Assembly: GCF_019655435.1 (NCBI RefSeq)
Contig: NZ_BPFH01000003.1
Location: forward strand, 496,001 to 560,000
Source of the DNA: Jannaschia pagri
GTDB lineage: Bacteria > Pseudomonadota > Alphaproteobacteria > Rhodobacterales > Rhodobacteraceae
DNA length: 64,000 bases
Direction of reading: 5' to 3'
Shown: positions 11,340 through 20,613 of the stretch, one piece after another
Numbering within the stretch: the stretch's first letter is position 1
Layout: each line of letters begins with the position of its first letter
The notes under the pieces: generated by a model
Seen by the model: the letters and a program-made list of their open reading frames with translations, nothing else
Databases searched by the model: none
Told to the model about the DNA's origin: nothing
Translations under genes and position numbers: made by a program

Positions 11340-12212
11340 ATGACAACCAGGCGCGCGACTGTCGCGGCGTTCGGGGCGATTTTGCTGTGGGCCTTGTTGG
11401 CTTGGTTCACGACCCTGTCAGGGGACGTCCCGCCGCTTCAATTGTTGGCGATGTGTTTCGCGCTGGGCGGAGGGGCCGGGGCCGCACTGACCCTGTGGCG
11501 AGGCGGGGTGGCTGCTTGGCGACAACCCATTCGGGTGTGGATCGTGGGGGTCGGGGGGCTGTTTGGCTATCACCTTTTGTATGTCTTGGCATTGCGGTCT
11601 GCCGATCCGGTGGCGGCCAGCCTGATTGCCTACCTTTGGCCGCTACTGATTGTCCTGGGCGCAACGCGCGTCTCCGGTCAGGCCCTGCGCTGGCACCATC
11701 TGGTTGGCGCAGCGGCGGGCGCCATTGGGGCAGCGCTGGTGGTCACCGGCGGTCGCGGGGTGCAGGTCGAGACGAGCCAGATCGCAGGCTACGCCCTGGC
11801 CCTCGCGGCGGCGTGTGTCTGGGCCAGCTATTCGCTTTTGTCGCGCCGAATGGCCGAGGTACCGACCGACGCGGTGTCTGGCTTTTGCCTCGGGACAGCG
11901 ATGCTATCGGGCCTCGCCCATCTGGCGTTGGAGGTACCGGTCATGCCGAGCGCCACGGAATGGCTCGCGATCCTGGGGTTGGGGTTTGGACCGGTGGGTC
12001 TCGCGTTTTTCCTCTGGGATCTGGGCATGAAGCGCGGGGACATGGCCGTGTTGGGCGCGGCAAGCTATGCGGCCCCACTGCTGTCGACGCTTATCCTGGT
12101 GGCGGTGGGCCGGGCCGAGGCCAGCTGGACCCTCGCGCTGGCTTGCATCCTCATCACCGGCGGAGCCGCCTTGGCGGCCCGTGATATGCTTGGTGCGCGC
12201 CCGGCGGCCTGA
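11340..12212 (+). CDS. EamA/DMT-family transporter
   Basis: A 290-residue integral membrane protein with about ten hydrophobic helices arranged as two EamA repeats (about residues 5-135 and 145-285). DMT-family members of this type export amino acids, amines or other metabolites; the substrate is not readable. The charged loop VSGQALRWHHL separates helices of the first repeat. Stop is 5 bases from the convergent ABC ATPase stop. Confidence 0.8.
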   Translation: MTTRRATVAAFGAILLWALLAWFTTLSGDVPPLQLLAMCFALGGGAGAALTLWRGGVAAWRQPIRVWIVGVGGLFGYHLLYVLALRSADPVAASLIAYLWPLLIVLGATRVSGQALRWHHLVGAAAGAIGAALVVTGGRGVQVETSQIAGYALALAAACVWASYSLLSRRMAEVPTDAVSGFCLGTAMLSGLAHLALEVPVMPSATEWLAILGLGFGPVGLAFFLWDLGMKRGDMAVLGAASYAAPLLSTLILVAVGRAEASWTLALACILITGGAALAARDMLGARPAA

Positions 12213-12217
12213 CCGAC

Positions 12218-13147
12218 TTAGCTGCCGTGGGTCAGGGAGACGAACACGTCCTCCAGGTCCGCTTCCTCCGTCCGCACATCGCGGATGGCCACGCCCGCGT
12301 CCTGGACCGCCGCCAGCAATTGGGCCGCCGAGACCTGGCCCCGGCTATACGTCAGCGCCAGGGCGCCATCGCCGCGCCGATCCAGGGTGACCCCATCGGG
12401 CACGGGCACGTCCCCCACGGGCGTCTCGGGCGTTATGACCATGGTTTTCCCGTCCAGCCGGTTCAACAGCGCGTCGGTCCGGTCGCGCACGACCAATTCG
12501 CCGTGGTTCACAATGGCGATCTCGTCACACATCTCCTGGGCTTCCTCCAGGTAATGCGTCGTCAGGATGATCGTCATGCCCCGCTCTTCGTTCAACCGCC
12601 GGACGTTGCGCCACAGCATCTGACGCAACTCGATGTCGACGCCTGCCGTCGGCTCATCCAGGACCAGGATCTGCGGGTGGTGAACCAGCGCCTTGGCCAG
12701 CAGCAGACGCCGCCGCATCCCGCCCGACAGGGTGCGCGCATAGGCGTCGGCCTTGTCCGCGAGGCCCACCAGATCCAGAATCTCAGCCGTGCGCCGGTCC
12801 CGCTTGGGGACGCCATAGAGACCAGCTTGCACTTCCAACGCGCCCGCCGGGGAAAAGAAGGGATCCAGGTTCAACTCCTGGGGCATGACACCGATGGCGG
12901 CACGCGACTGTCGGGGGTTCACGTCCTGATCAAAGCCCCAGATCCGCACCTTGCCAGAGGTTTTGCGCACCAGCCCGGCCAAGATGTTGATCGTGGTCGA
13001 TTTTCCAGCTCCGTTTGGGCCGAGCAGGCCAAAGATGCTGCCCTTTGGGATGTCCAGGTCCAGCCCCTTGAGGGCTTCCTTCTCGGGGGATTTGCCGTCC
13101 CCGGCATAGACCTTGCGCAGACCTTCGATTTCGATGGCGTTGGACAT
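12218..13147 (-). CDS. ABC transporter ATP-binding protein (ABC-2 / export type)
   Basis: A 309-residue ATPase with Walker A GPNGAGKST (about residue 43), Q-loop, signature LSGGMRRR, Walker B ILVLDEPTAG and the switch histidine in LTTHYLEEAQ. The C-terminal extension of about 80 residues resembles ABC-2 type exporters (CcmA/NatA-like). No permease is adjacent: upstream lies a divergent zinc-finger gene and downstream a DMT transporter, so its membrane partner is elsewhere. Confidence 0.85.
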   Translation of the reverse strand: MSNAIEIEGLRKVYAGDGKSPEKEALKGLDLDIPKGSIFGLLGPNGAGKSTTINILAGLVRKTSGKVRIWGFDQDVNPRQSRAAIGVMPQELNLDPFFSPAGALEVQAGLYGVPKRDRRTAEILDLVGLADKADAYARTLSGGMRRRLLLAKALVHHPQILVLDEPTAGVDIELRQMLWRNVRRLNEERGMTIILTTHYLEEAQEMCDEIAIVNHGELVVRDRTDALLNRLDGKTMVITPETPVGDVPVPDGVTLDRRGDGALALTYSRGQVSAAQLLAAVQDAGVAIRDVRTEEADLEDVFVSLTHGS

Positions 13148-13302
13148 GGGACACCCCTCCGGCTTTCAGCGGGGCAGCTATTGCAGCGGGGGGTGTTCGG
13201 CAATCTGCATCAGCGCGCAGGTCCCTTGCAGCGTGCCGGGCGTCTGCGCCATAAGGGCACCCACGCGGTCCCGAGGGCCGCACCGCCAAGACCGAGGCCG
13301 CC

Positions 13303-13497
13303 ATGACACAGCAACCCACCCAATCCCACGACGCGCCGCCCGAGACAGAGGTGGTCCACACCACGCGGATCTGTTGCGACGGGGGGGAGGGCGCTTTGGG
13401 CCACCCTCGGGTCTGGCTGTCCATCGACCCAAAGGTCGGCTGGGTCGAGTGCGGCTACTGCGACAAGCGCTTCGTTTTGGACCCTGACGCGGGCTAG
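13303..13497 (+). CDS. Zinc-finger protein (zf-CHCC, NDUFS6-like)
   Basis: A 64-residue protein with [14 protein letters not shown] and [12 protein letters not shown]. The C..H..C..C pattern is the zf-CHCC zinc site of the mitochondrial complex I subunit NDUFS6 and its alphaproteobacterial homologues. It is usually a lone gene in this group. Start ATG 13303. With the NDUFS4-like gene at 6689 it is the second complex I accessory-type subunit in the window. Confidence 0.85.
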   Translation: MTQQPTQSHDAPPETEVVHTTRICCDGGEGALGHPRVWLSIDPKVGWVECGYCDKRFVLDPDAG

Positions 13498-13534
13498 GGC
13501 CGGTCTGCGCGTCGGCTGATAGGGGCGGGGCGAG

Positions 13535-14203
13535 GTGTTCGCGCGCCGATTGACCCATTCAGCTCTGCGAGGGACCCGCTGGCTCCTCCTTATACCGTTT
13601 GTCTGCCTCCTTTGGCTCGGGGCAGGCTTTGGAGGCGCCCTTTGGACGGCCCCCGGTGAAGACCCGGGCGATGACGTCGACATCCATTTCATCGGAACCG
13701 CCATCCACGTGGATTTGCTTCTGCCGGCCACGCCAGAGGTCCGCGCGGCGCTGGACTTTGCTGCCGAGGATGGCGTCCCGTTGGGGGCCGCCGATTGGGT
13801 CCTCGTTGGCTGGGGTGCGCGGGATTTCTATACCGCCACGGGCAGCTATTCTGATATGCGCATCGGACCCGTTTGGCGGGCTGTCACCGGCGATGCCTCC
13901 GTCTTGCGGATTGAGGTCTATGGCCCCATCAATACTGCGGGCCTCGACCGGTTGTCCCTGAGCCATGCGCAATTCATGCGCCTCGTCCAAGCCATCGCAG
14001 ACACGCGCGGCGGTCCGGTCCTCCCCTCGGCTGGGTTCACCTCAACCGACCGCTTCTACGAGGCCCGGGGCCGCTTCCACATCTTTCGGACCTGCAACGT
14101 TTGGGTCGGAGAGATGCTGCGGGCGGCGGGCCTCCGCTTTGGCCGTTGGACGCCGACACCGCAGGCGTTTCGCTTGGCTTTGAGGCATCTCACCGCGACG
14201 TGA
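13535..14203 (+). CDS. DUF2459 / TIGR02117 family protein
   Basis: A 222-residue protein with one N-terminal membrane helix (WLLLIPFVCLLWLGAGFGGALW) and a periplasmic domain of the TIGR02117/DUF2459 family, recognised by IHVDLLLP, DWVLVGWGARDFYTATG, the YGP and FTSTDRFYEARGRFHIFRTCNVW segments. The family is uncharacterised; conserved His, Asp and Cys residues hint at an enzyme. GTG at 13535 is the start. Length is normal. Confidence 0.75.
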   Translation: MFARRLTHSALRGTRWLLLIPFVCLLWLGAGFGGALWTAPGEDPGDDVDIHFIGTAIHVDLLLPATPEVRAALDFAAEDGVPLGAADWVLVGWGARDFYTATGSYSDMRIGPVWRAVTGDASVLRIEVYGPINTAGLDRLSLSHAQFMRLVQAIADTRGGPVLPSAGFTSTDRFYEARGRFHIFRTCNVWVGEMLRAAGLRFGRWTPTPQAFRLALRHLTAT

Positions 14204-14271
14204 GGGCGGGGCAGCGTACGGCGCACGCTTTCGTAACCTGATCCTTAACGAAAATGTGCTAGCTGTTTCTT

Positions 14272-14949
14272 ATGACCGACATCGACCCGCGCCTCTCTGC
14301 TCCGTCCCAGGTCCGATCCTATGATCGGGCGGAACTGCTCAGCGATGCTCTGGTCCATCTGGCTGGTCTGGTTTTGGCCCTCGCGGCGGTGCCCGTCCTC
14401 ATCACTCTGACAGCGGTGTGGCGCGGCGACTTCGCGGGCGTGGCCGCCGTGTCTGTGTACGGGGCGACACTGATCGCCATGCTCTCGGCCTCCCTGGCCT
14501 ACAACCATATCTATCGGCCCGAATGGTCCGAGGCTTTGCGCAAGCTGGATATGTCGGCCATCTACCTCAAGATCGCGGGCACGGTGACGCCCTTCGCTCT
14601 GTTGTCGGGCACTGGCGCCACGTTCTTGGCGGCCATGTGGTCGGCTGCGGGGCTGGCCACGGTAACGGTGTTTCTCCGGCGCCGACGGTCTAGCGTGATC
14701 AGCGTCGGCATTGGCCTCGCCATGGGCTGGGCTGTCCTGATCGGCGGCGGAGACGTCATCGCCGCCACCACATGGCCTGTCTTTGCCCTGATGATCGCGG
14801 GCGGCGTCCTCTATTCCCTGGGCACTCCGTTCCTGCTGCTAGAGCGTCTGCGCTTCCACAACACGATCTGGCACGGCTTTGTGGTGGTCGCCTCCATCGT
14901 CTATTTCGTGGCGATCACCTGGCATCTGGCGGTGACCAGTCTGGCGTAA
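14272..14949 (+). CDS. Hemolysin III / PAQR family membrane protein
   Basis: A 225-residue protein with about seven transmembrane helices of the HlyIII (PAQR) family. Conserved features are the N-terminal AELLSDALVHLAGLVLAL, SLAYNHIY after the third helix, the LDMSAIYLKIAGTVTPF segment and the C-terminal FHNTIWHGFVVVASIVYF with its histidines, which bind zinc in PAQR hydrolase-like receptors. The physiological role in bacteria is unclear; the hemolysin name is historical. Confidence 0.85.
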   Translation: MTDIDPRLSAPSQVRSYDRAELLSDALVHLAGLVLALAAVPVLITLTAVWRGDFAGVAAVSVYGATLIAMLSASLAYNHIYRPEWSEALRKLDMSAIYLKIAGTVTPFALLSGTGATFLAAMWSAAGLATVTVFLRRRRSSVISVGIGLAMGWAVLIGGGDVIAATTWPVFALMIAGGVLYSLGTPFLLLERLRFHNTIWHGFVVVASIVYFVAITWHLAVTSLA

Positions 14950-14972
14950 GCGCGGGCCGGCCTTGTGGGCAG

Positions 14973-15029
14973 CTTATCCATCTTATATGAGTTTACCGAA
15001 TTCTGATAAACCTGGGTAAACTGGATAAG
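14973..15029. promoter_or_regulatory. Nested inverted repeats before the AAA ATPase gene (candidate operator)
   Basis: Outer arms CTTATCCA (14973-14980) and TGGATAAG (15022-15029), and inner arms AGTTTACC (14990-14997) and GGTAAACT (15015-15022). All pairs are exact. TGATAAACC (15004-15012) adds a related half-site. The right arm ends over the ribosome-binding region (GGATAAGG) six bases before the ATG at 15035, so a bound protein or a folded RNA could block translation or transcription. Confidence 0.5.
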
Positions 15030-15034
15030 GTCCG

Positions 15035-16240
15035 ATGGATCCGCGCCTCAACCCCTTCGCGCCCGGCGCCGGAACCCGTCCTCCAGCTTTCGCGGGGCGC
15101 GACCCTATTCTAGAAGCGGCCGACATCGCGCTCGACCGTCAAATCGCGGGCCGCCACGCCAACAGCATGATCCTGCTAGGCCTCCGCGGTGTTGGCAAAA
15201 CCGTCTTGCTGAACCGTCTGCATCAAGAGGCAAAGGCGAAGGGCTATGAGACCGTTCGGTTGGAGGTGCCCGACGCCGCCGGGGGGCATTTGGCGCGCAT
15301 GATCGTCCCGATGCTGGATACAGTCCTACGCCGCCTGGACCGGCGCCGCGATGCGGGTGCGCGCCTGTGTCAGGCGGGGGCCAACCTGGCGAACTTCGCC
15401 GCCGCCTTTAAGGTCAGCTATCAGGGCTTCGCGCTGGGCCTGGACGGGGATGGCCTGACGGCAGGCTCCGGCAACATGGAGGCGGACCTGCCCGACCTCA
15501 TGCGCGCCGTCTGGGAGGCGGCCGCCGACCGGGGCACCGCCCTCGGCCTTTTCATCGACGAGGTTCAGTACCTCTCGAAGCCGGAATTGGCCGCCCTGGC
15601 CCGCACCTGCCACGAGGCCGCACAACAGGGCGGGCGGTTTCTGCTCATCGGCGCGGGCCTGCCGCAGATCGCGGCCCTTGCGGGCGAGGCGAAATCCTAT
15701 GCCGAGCGGCTGTTCACCTACCCCGAGGTTGGCCCCCTCTCGCCGGACGCGGCGCGCGAGGCGTTGACCCGCCCGGTCGAGGCCGAGGGCGCGGCCTTTA
15801 CCGACGCCGCCCTTGAGAGAATCGTGGCCGACACCCAGGGCTATGCCTATTTTCTGCAAAGCTGGGGCAAGTTCGTGTGGGACGAGGCCGATGCCAGCCC
15901 GATCACAGAGGACGATGTCATCCGCGCCCATCCCGCCATCCGCGCCGACCTGGACCAGAGCTTTTTCCGCACGCGGTTCGACCGCTGCTCGGCGGCGGAG
16001 CAGCAGTATCTGCGCGCCATGGCCGAATTGGGCCCCGGTCCCCATCAGACGGGCGATGTAGCCCGCGCTCTGGGCACCGAAAGCAGCCAGGTTGCCAACA
16101 CCCGTCGCAAACTGATCGAATCCGGCATGATCTATTCCCAGCGCCACGGCGAGACGGCCTTTACCGTGCCCCTGTTCGATACCTTCATGAAGCGCACGAT
16201 GCCCGACCTCGTGCCATATACCCCCCGAAAGCGAGCCTGA
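15035..16240 (+). CDS. AAA-type ATPase (ORC/STAND-like) with C-terminal winged helix
   Basis: A 401-residue P-loop ATPase: N-terminal FAGRDP, Walker A LGLRGVGKT at about residues 48-56, Walker B LGLFIDEVQYLS near 174-185, sensor segment FLLIGAGLPQ, and a helical lid. The last 90 residues (TGDVARALG..SQVANTRRKLIESGMI) look like a winged helix that may bind DNA. This AAA_16/ORC-like architecture is widespread and of unknown function. It ends 1 base before polA on the same strand, so the two may be co-transcribed, and a complex dyad precedes it. Confidence 0.75.
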   Translation: MDPRLNPFAPGAGTRPPAFAGRDPILEAADIALDRQIAGRHANSMILLGLRGVGKTVLLNRLHQEAKAKGYETVRLEVPDAAGGHLARMIVPMLDTVLRRLDRRRDAGARLCQAGANLANFAAAFKVSYQGFALGLDGDGLTAGSGNMEADLPDLMRAVWEAAADRGTALGLFIDEVQYLSKPELAALARTCHEAAQQGGRFLLIGAGLPQIAALAGEAKSYAERLFTYPEVGPLSPDAAREALTRPVEAEGAAFTDAALERIVADTQGYAYFLQSWGKFVWDEADASPITEDDVIRAHPAIRADLDQSFFRTRFDRCSAAEQQYLRAMAELGPGPHQTGDVARALGTESSQVANTRRKLIESGMIYSQRHGETAFTVPLFDTFMKRTMPDLVPYTPRKRA

Positions 16241-16241
16241 C

Positions 16242-19034
16242 ATGACCTTCGGCAAAGGCCACCACCTGCATTTGATCGACGGCTCGGCCTTCATCTTCCG
16301 CGCCTTCCACGCTTTGCCGCCGCTCACGCGCAAATCCGACGGGCTGCCCATCGGGGCGGTCAGCGGGTTCTGCAACATGCTCGACCGTTACGTGCAGGGG
16401 AACGCGGGCGCGGATGCGGCGACCCATGTGGCCGTGATCTTCGACAAGGGCAGCCACACGTTCCGCAACGACATGTACGATCAGTACAAGGCCAACCGCT
16501 CCGAGATGCCCGAGGATCTACGCCCCCAGATCCCCCTGACCCGCGAGGCGACGCGCGCTTTCAACATCGCCTGCGAAGAGATGGAGGGCTGGGAAGCTGA
16601 CGACATCATCGCGACCCTGGCCCATCAGGCGCGCAACGCAGGCGGGCGGGTGACCATCCTATCGTCGGACAAGGACCTGATGCAGCTTGTGGGCGGCGGG
16701 GTCGAAATGCTCGACCCGATGAAGAACAAACGGATTGATGCCGAGGGCGTGCAGGAGAAATTCGGCGTCGGTCCCGAAGGCGTCGTGGACGTCCAGGCCC
16801 TGGCGGGGGATTCGGTCGACAACGTGCCCGGCGCGCCGGGCATCGGCATCAAGACCGCCGCGCAACTGATCAACGAATACGGCTCGCTGGAGGAGCTGCT
16901 GGACCGCGCCGAAGAGATTAAGCAGCCCAAGCGCCGCCAGACCCTGATCGAGCATCGCGCGCAGATCGAACTGTCCAAGCGCCTGGTGCAACTCGACTGC
17001 GAAACGCCCCTGACCTTCACCATCGACGATCTGGAAATCCGCGATGCAGTCGCCGACGACCTGCTGGATTTCCTCAACCGGATGGAATTTCGGACCCTCA
17101 CCCGCAAGATCGCCGACCGGCTGGGTGCTGAGCCCCCCGCCATGATCGAGGTTGCGCCCCAAGCGGATGCGCCCGAGGTGCCCGAAGAGGTACCCATCGA
17201 CGCCTCCACCTATGAAATCGTGCGCGACGAGGCCGCGTTGCAGGTCTGGCTGGACCGCATCACCGAGGCCGGGCAGGTGGCCGTCGACACGGAAACGACG
17301 GGCCTCGATGAGATGCGCGCCGATTTGGTGGGCGTCTGTCTGGCTACGGAACCGGGCGTGGCCTGCTACGTGCCGCTGACCCACCGCGCGGGCGGCGGGG
17401 ACCTGTTTGATGCGGAGACGATGGCCGAGGGGCAGATGCCGCTGGACCGTGCGCTCGAAATGCTGAAGCCCATGCTGGAGGATCCGAGTATCCTCAAGAT
17501 CGGGCAAAACATGAAATACGATTGGAAGATCTTCAATAGATCGAATATCAATGTCGCGCCCATCGACGACACCATGCTGCTGTCCTATGCCCAGAACGCG
17601 GGCCTGCATAATCACGGCATGGACACGCTGTCGGACCGCTACCTCAACCACCAGCCGATCCCGATCAAGGAGCTGATCGGCACCGGCAAATCCCAGATCA
17701 CTTTCGACAAGGTGGAGATCGACAAGGCCGCACCCTATGCCGCCGAGGATGCGGACGTCACCCTGCGCCTGCACCGCCTGTTCAAGCCGCGCCTGCACGC
17801 CAACCGCGTGACCCAGGTCTATGAGACGCTGGAGCGGCCCCTCGTCCCCGTCCTCGCGCGGATGGAGATGGCGGGCATCAAGGTCGACCGCGACGTCCTC
17901 AGCCGCATGTCCGGGGCCTTTGCCCAAAAGATGGCCGGGCTGGAGGAAGAGATCCACGCCGCCGCGGGCAAGCCCTTCAACGTCGGCTCCCCCAGTCAGC
18001 TCGGCGAAATTCTTTTCGGGGACATGGGGTTGCCCGGTGGCAAAAAGACCAAGGCGGGCAAATGGTCCACCTCCGCCGATGCTTTGGAGGATCTGGCGAC
18101 CGAACACACGCTGCCGCGTCTGGTGCTGGACTGGCGCCAGATCAGCAAGTTGAAATCGACCTACACGGACGCGCTGCAGGAACACATCAACCCGGAGACG
18201 GGGCGGGTGCATACCTCCTACAGCATCGCGGGCGCGAACACGGGGCGGCTCGCTTCGACCGATCCGAACCTGCAAAACATCCCCGTCCGCAGCGAAGAGG
18301 GGCGCCGCATCCGCGAGGCCTTTGTCGCGCCGGAGGGCCGCGTTATTGTTGCCCTTGATTATTCACAGATTGAACTTCGGATTCTTGCGCATATTGCCGG
18401 GATCGATGCGCTCAAGCAGGCGTTCAAGGACGGCCAAGACATCCACGCGATTACCGCGTCCCAGATGTTTGGCGTCCCGTTGGAGGAGATGACGCCGGAC
18501 GTGCGACGCCAAGCCAAAGCCATCAACTTCGGCGTGATCTACGGGATTTCTGGTTTCGGCCTCGCCCGCAACCTGCGCATCCCGCGCGCCGAGGCCCAGG
18601 CTTTCATCGACACCTATTTCGAGCGGTTCCCCGGCATCCGCGCCTACATGGACGACACCACGGCCTTCGCGAAAAAGCACAACCGGGTCGAGACCTTGTT
18701 CGGTCGTCGTATCCACACGCCCGAGATCAACGCCAAGGGGCCGGGCGCGGGCTTTGCCAAACGCGCGGCCATCAACGCGCCGATCCAGGGGACGGCGGCT
18801 GACGTCATCCGCCGCGCCATGGTGCGGATGGAGGATGCCATCGCCGATATCGACGCGAAGATGCTGCTGCAGGTGCATGACGAACTGCTGTTTGAGGTGG
18901 CCGACGACGCCGTCGACACCCTGATCGAGCGGGCCCGTGACGTGATGGAGGGTGCCCATCACCCCGTGGTCGACCTGTCGGTGCCCCTGACCGTGGATGC
19001 GGGGCAGGGCGCCAACTGGGCCGAGGCGCATTAA
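16242..19034 (+). CDS. polA: DNA polymerase I
   Basis: A 930-residue repair and Okazaki-fragment polymerase. Residues 1-290 form the 5'-3' nuclease (LIDGSAFIFRAFHALPPL, ILSSDKDLMQLV, DSVDNVPGAPGIG). A 3'-5' exonuclease domain keeps its acidic motif VDTETTGLD and appears active. The polymerase domain has motif A DYSQIELRIL, motif B RRQAKAINFGVIYG and motif C VHDELLFEV. Start ATG 16242. It overlaps the next gene by one base (TAATG). Confidence 0.97.
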   Translation: MTFGKGHHLHLIDGSAFIFRAFHALPPLTRKSDGLPIGAVSGFCNMLDRYVQGNAGADAATHVAVIFDKGSHTFRNDMYDQYKANRSEMPEDLRPQIPLTREATRAFNIACEEMEGWEADDIIATLAHQARNAGGRVTILSSDKDLMQLVGGGVEMLDPMKNKRIDAEGVQEKFGVGPEGVVDVQALAGDSVDNVPGAPGIGIKTAAQLINEYGSLEELLDRAEEIKQPKRRQTLIEHRAQIELSKRLVQLDCETPLTFTIDDLEIRDAVADDLLDFLNRMEFRTLTRKIADRLGAEPPAMIEVAPQADAPEVPEEVPIDASTYEIVRDEAALQVWLDRITEAGQVAVDTETTGLDEMRADLVGVCLATEPGVACYVPLTHRAGGGDLFDAETMAEGQMPLDRALEMLKPMLEDPSILKIGQNMKYDWKIFNRSNINVAPIDDTMLLSYAQNAGLHNHGMDTLSDRYLNHQPIPIKELIGTGKSQITFDKVEIDKAAPYAAEDADVTLRLHRLFKPRLHANRVTQVYETLERPLVPVLARMEMAGIKVDRDVLSRMSGAFAQKMAGLEEEIHAAAGKPFNVGSPSQLGEILFGDMGLPGGKKTKAGKWSTSADALEDLATEHTLPRLVLDWRQISKLKSTYTDALQEHINPETGRVHTSYSIAGANTGRLASTDPNLQNIPVRSEEGRRIREAFVAPEGRVIVALDYSQIELRILAHIAGIDALKQAFKDGQDIHAITASQMFGVPLEEMTPDVRRQAKAINFGVIYGISGFGLARNLRIPRAEAQAFIDTYFERFPGIRAYMDDTTAFAKKHNRVETLFGRRIHTPEINAKGPGAGFAKRAAINAPIQGTAADVIRRAMVRMEDAIADIDAKMLLQVHDELLFEVADDAVDTLIERARDVMEGAHHPVVDLSVPLTVDAGQGANWAEAH

Positions 19035-19459
19035 TGCATACGCGCGCCGTCATCCGGGGATGCCTGATTGCCTGCACCCTTGGCGTCGGCGGCGCGTTGG
19101 TCTTGATCTTGGCGGCAGCGTCAGCCCTGTCGCCGCGTCTGCCCGAATGGGATCAGGTCCTGCTCATCTCCTTTGGTGTCGGCATCGGCGCGGCGGTGCC
19201 CCTAACGGGCGCCGCCCTGTTGGGCGCGCGCTACGCGGCACAGCGGCGCGCGACCGTCCCCTGGCGGTGGGGCGCCGTAGGAGGCGGGGCCGTCGCGGGG
19301 CTTGGGGGGCTACTCCTCTCAGGCGGCTTCGGCGGCGCGTTTCGGATGGCTATGGTCTTTGCGCCGTTCGGGGTCGCCACCGGACTTTTGGCTTGGGTCG
19401 CCGCCTTCGGTTTTGTCCCGCGCGTGGCCTTCTCCCCATCCGATGAGGGGTCAAAATGA
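19034..19459 (+). CDS. Small integral membrane protein, function unknown
   Basis: A 141-residue protein with four predicted membrane helices: residues about 8-32, 42-65, 80-100 and 105-130. It is glycine- and alanine-rich between helices, with no recognisable motif. Start overlaps the polA stop (TAATG) and its stop overlaps the LysE start (ATGA), so it is probably translated in a polA-lysE transcript. Family not recognised. Confidence 0.6.
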   Translation: MHTRAVIRGCLIACTLGVGGALVLILAAASALSPRLPEWDQVLLISFGVGIGAAVPLTGAALLGARYAAQRRATVPWRWGAVGGGAVAGLGGLLLSGGFGGAFRMAMVFAPFGVATGLLAWVAAFGFVPRVAFSPSDEGSK

Positions 19460-20079
19460 TCGAACTCATTCCCGTCTTTGCCGCCGTCGCACTGGTGAAC
19501 GTCCTTGGCTGGCTGACGCCCGGTCCCAACATGCTGATCGTTGCCGCCGCCTCCCTGTCCGGTGGGCGGGGGCACGGGATCATCACCGGTTGCGGGGTCG
19601 CGGCGGGTGGGCTGATCTGGGCCAGCCTTGCCGTCCTGGGCGTCGGCCTGATCTTCGAGACGCTGCCCACGCTCTTCACTTGGTTGAAGGTCGCGGGCGG
19701 GCTCTATCTAATGTGGCTCGGCTGGCGGTCGTGGCGCAGCGCGCCGGTAGCCGCCACCCCCGATGCCCAGGCGCCACGGGGCGGATTCTGGACCGGCCTT
19801 GCCGTGAACCTGACGAACCCAAAGGCCATGCTGTTCCACGGCGCGGTCCTGGCGGCGGTTGTGCCCGTGGGGGCGTCGCCTTGGCTGCTGGTGGCGATTG
19901 TCGTCTTCGCTCAGGTGCAAGCCACGCTGCAACATGCCCTGACCGCTGTGCTCTTTGCGACGCCCGTTGCCGGGCGCGTGTTCGGGGCGCTGGGTCGTTG
20001 GACGAACCGCCTGTTTGGCACGATCTTCGCGGGGCTGGGCGCGGGCCTCGTCTGGCAGGCGTTGCGGCGGCCCGCCTGA
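19456..20079 (+). CDS. LysE/RhtB family amino-acid exporter
   Basis: A 207-residue membrane protein of the LysE/RhtB family that exports amino acids such as lysine, homoserine or threonine. Characteristic features are the N-terminal VLGWLTPGPNMLIVAAASLSGGRGHGI stretch, GLYLMWLGWRSWRS and NLTNPKAMLFHGAVL in the second half, with about six helices. Substrate not determinable. The start is coupled to the preceding membrane protein by ATGA. Confidence 0.85.
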   Translation: MIELIPVFAAVALVNVLGWLTPGPNMLIVAAASLSGGRGHGIITGCGVAAGGLIWASLAVLGVGLIFETLPTLFTWLKVAGGLYLMWLGWRSWRSAPVAATPDAQAPRGGFWTGLAVNLTNPKAMLFHGAVLAAVVPVGASPWLLVAIVVFAQVQATLQHALTAVLFATPVAGRVFGALGRWTNRLFGTIFAGLGAGLVWQALRRPA

Positions 20080-20082
20080 GCG

Positions 20083-20613
20083 ATGCTTATTGCCTTCAAC
20101 AAGCCAATGAACGTGCTGAGCCAGTTTACCGACGAAGGGAAATGGCCGGGCCTAAAGCACCACATCGACGTCCCCGGCGTCTACGCGGCGGGACGGTTGG
20201 ACCGCGATAGCGAAGGGCTGCTGCTGTTGACGGACGACGGCCAGCAACAGGCGCGTATCGCCTCGCCCAAGGCGAAGATGCCCAAGACGTACTTTGCTCT
20301 GGTCGAAGGCACACCGACCGCCGAAGCGCTAGACGCTTTAAGGCGCGGCGTGACGCTGAAGGACGGGCCGACAAGACCCGCCAGGGTCGCGGAGGTCCCT
20401 GCGCCCGAATGGCTCTGGCCCCGTGACCCGCCGGTCCGGGTGCGCAAGACTGTACCGGACGCTTGGCTGCGCCTGACCATCACTGAGGGGCGCAACCGTC
20501 AGGTGCGCCGCATGTGTGCCCATGTGGGCCTGCCCGTGCTGCGCCTCATCCGATGGTCCATCGGGGACTGGACGGTTGCAAACCTCGCCCCCGGCCAATG
20601 GCGCAAGCTATGA
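20083..20613 (+). CDS. rluE: 23S rRNA pseudouridine synthase, RluE-like
   Basis: A 176-residue RsuA-family pseudouridine synthase with no S4 domain, like RluE, which modifies U2457 of 23S rRNA. It begins directly with the catalytic domain ([15 protein letters not shown]). Catalytic Asp lies in [18 protein letters not shown], and [26 protein letters not shown] is the conserved C-terminal motif. Overlaps the next gene by ATGA. Confidence 0.85.
   Translation: MLIAFNKPMNVLSQFTDEGKWPGLKHHIDVPGVYAAGRLDRDSEGLLLLTDDGQQQARIASPKAKMPKTYFALVEGTPTAEALDALRRGVTLKDGPTRPARVAEVPAPEWLWPRDPPVRVRKTVPDAWLRLTITEGRNRQVRRMCAHVGLPVLRLIRWSIGDWTVANLAPGQWRKL

Noticed and set aside
14231-14252. GTAACC..TTAAC stretch before the hemolysin III gene
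   Set aside because: Spacing is eight bases rather than seven and the left half is not TTAA, so not called as a CtrA box.
16659-18275. 538-codon minus-strand open frame opposite polA
   Set aside because: Antisense shadow of a highly conserved gene.
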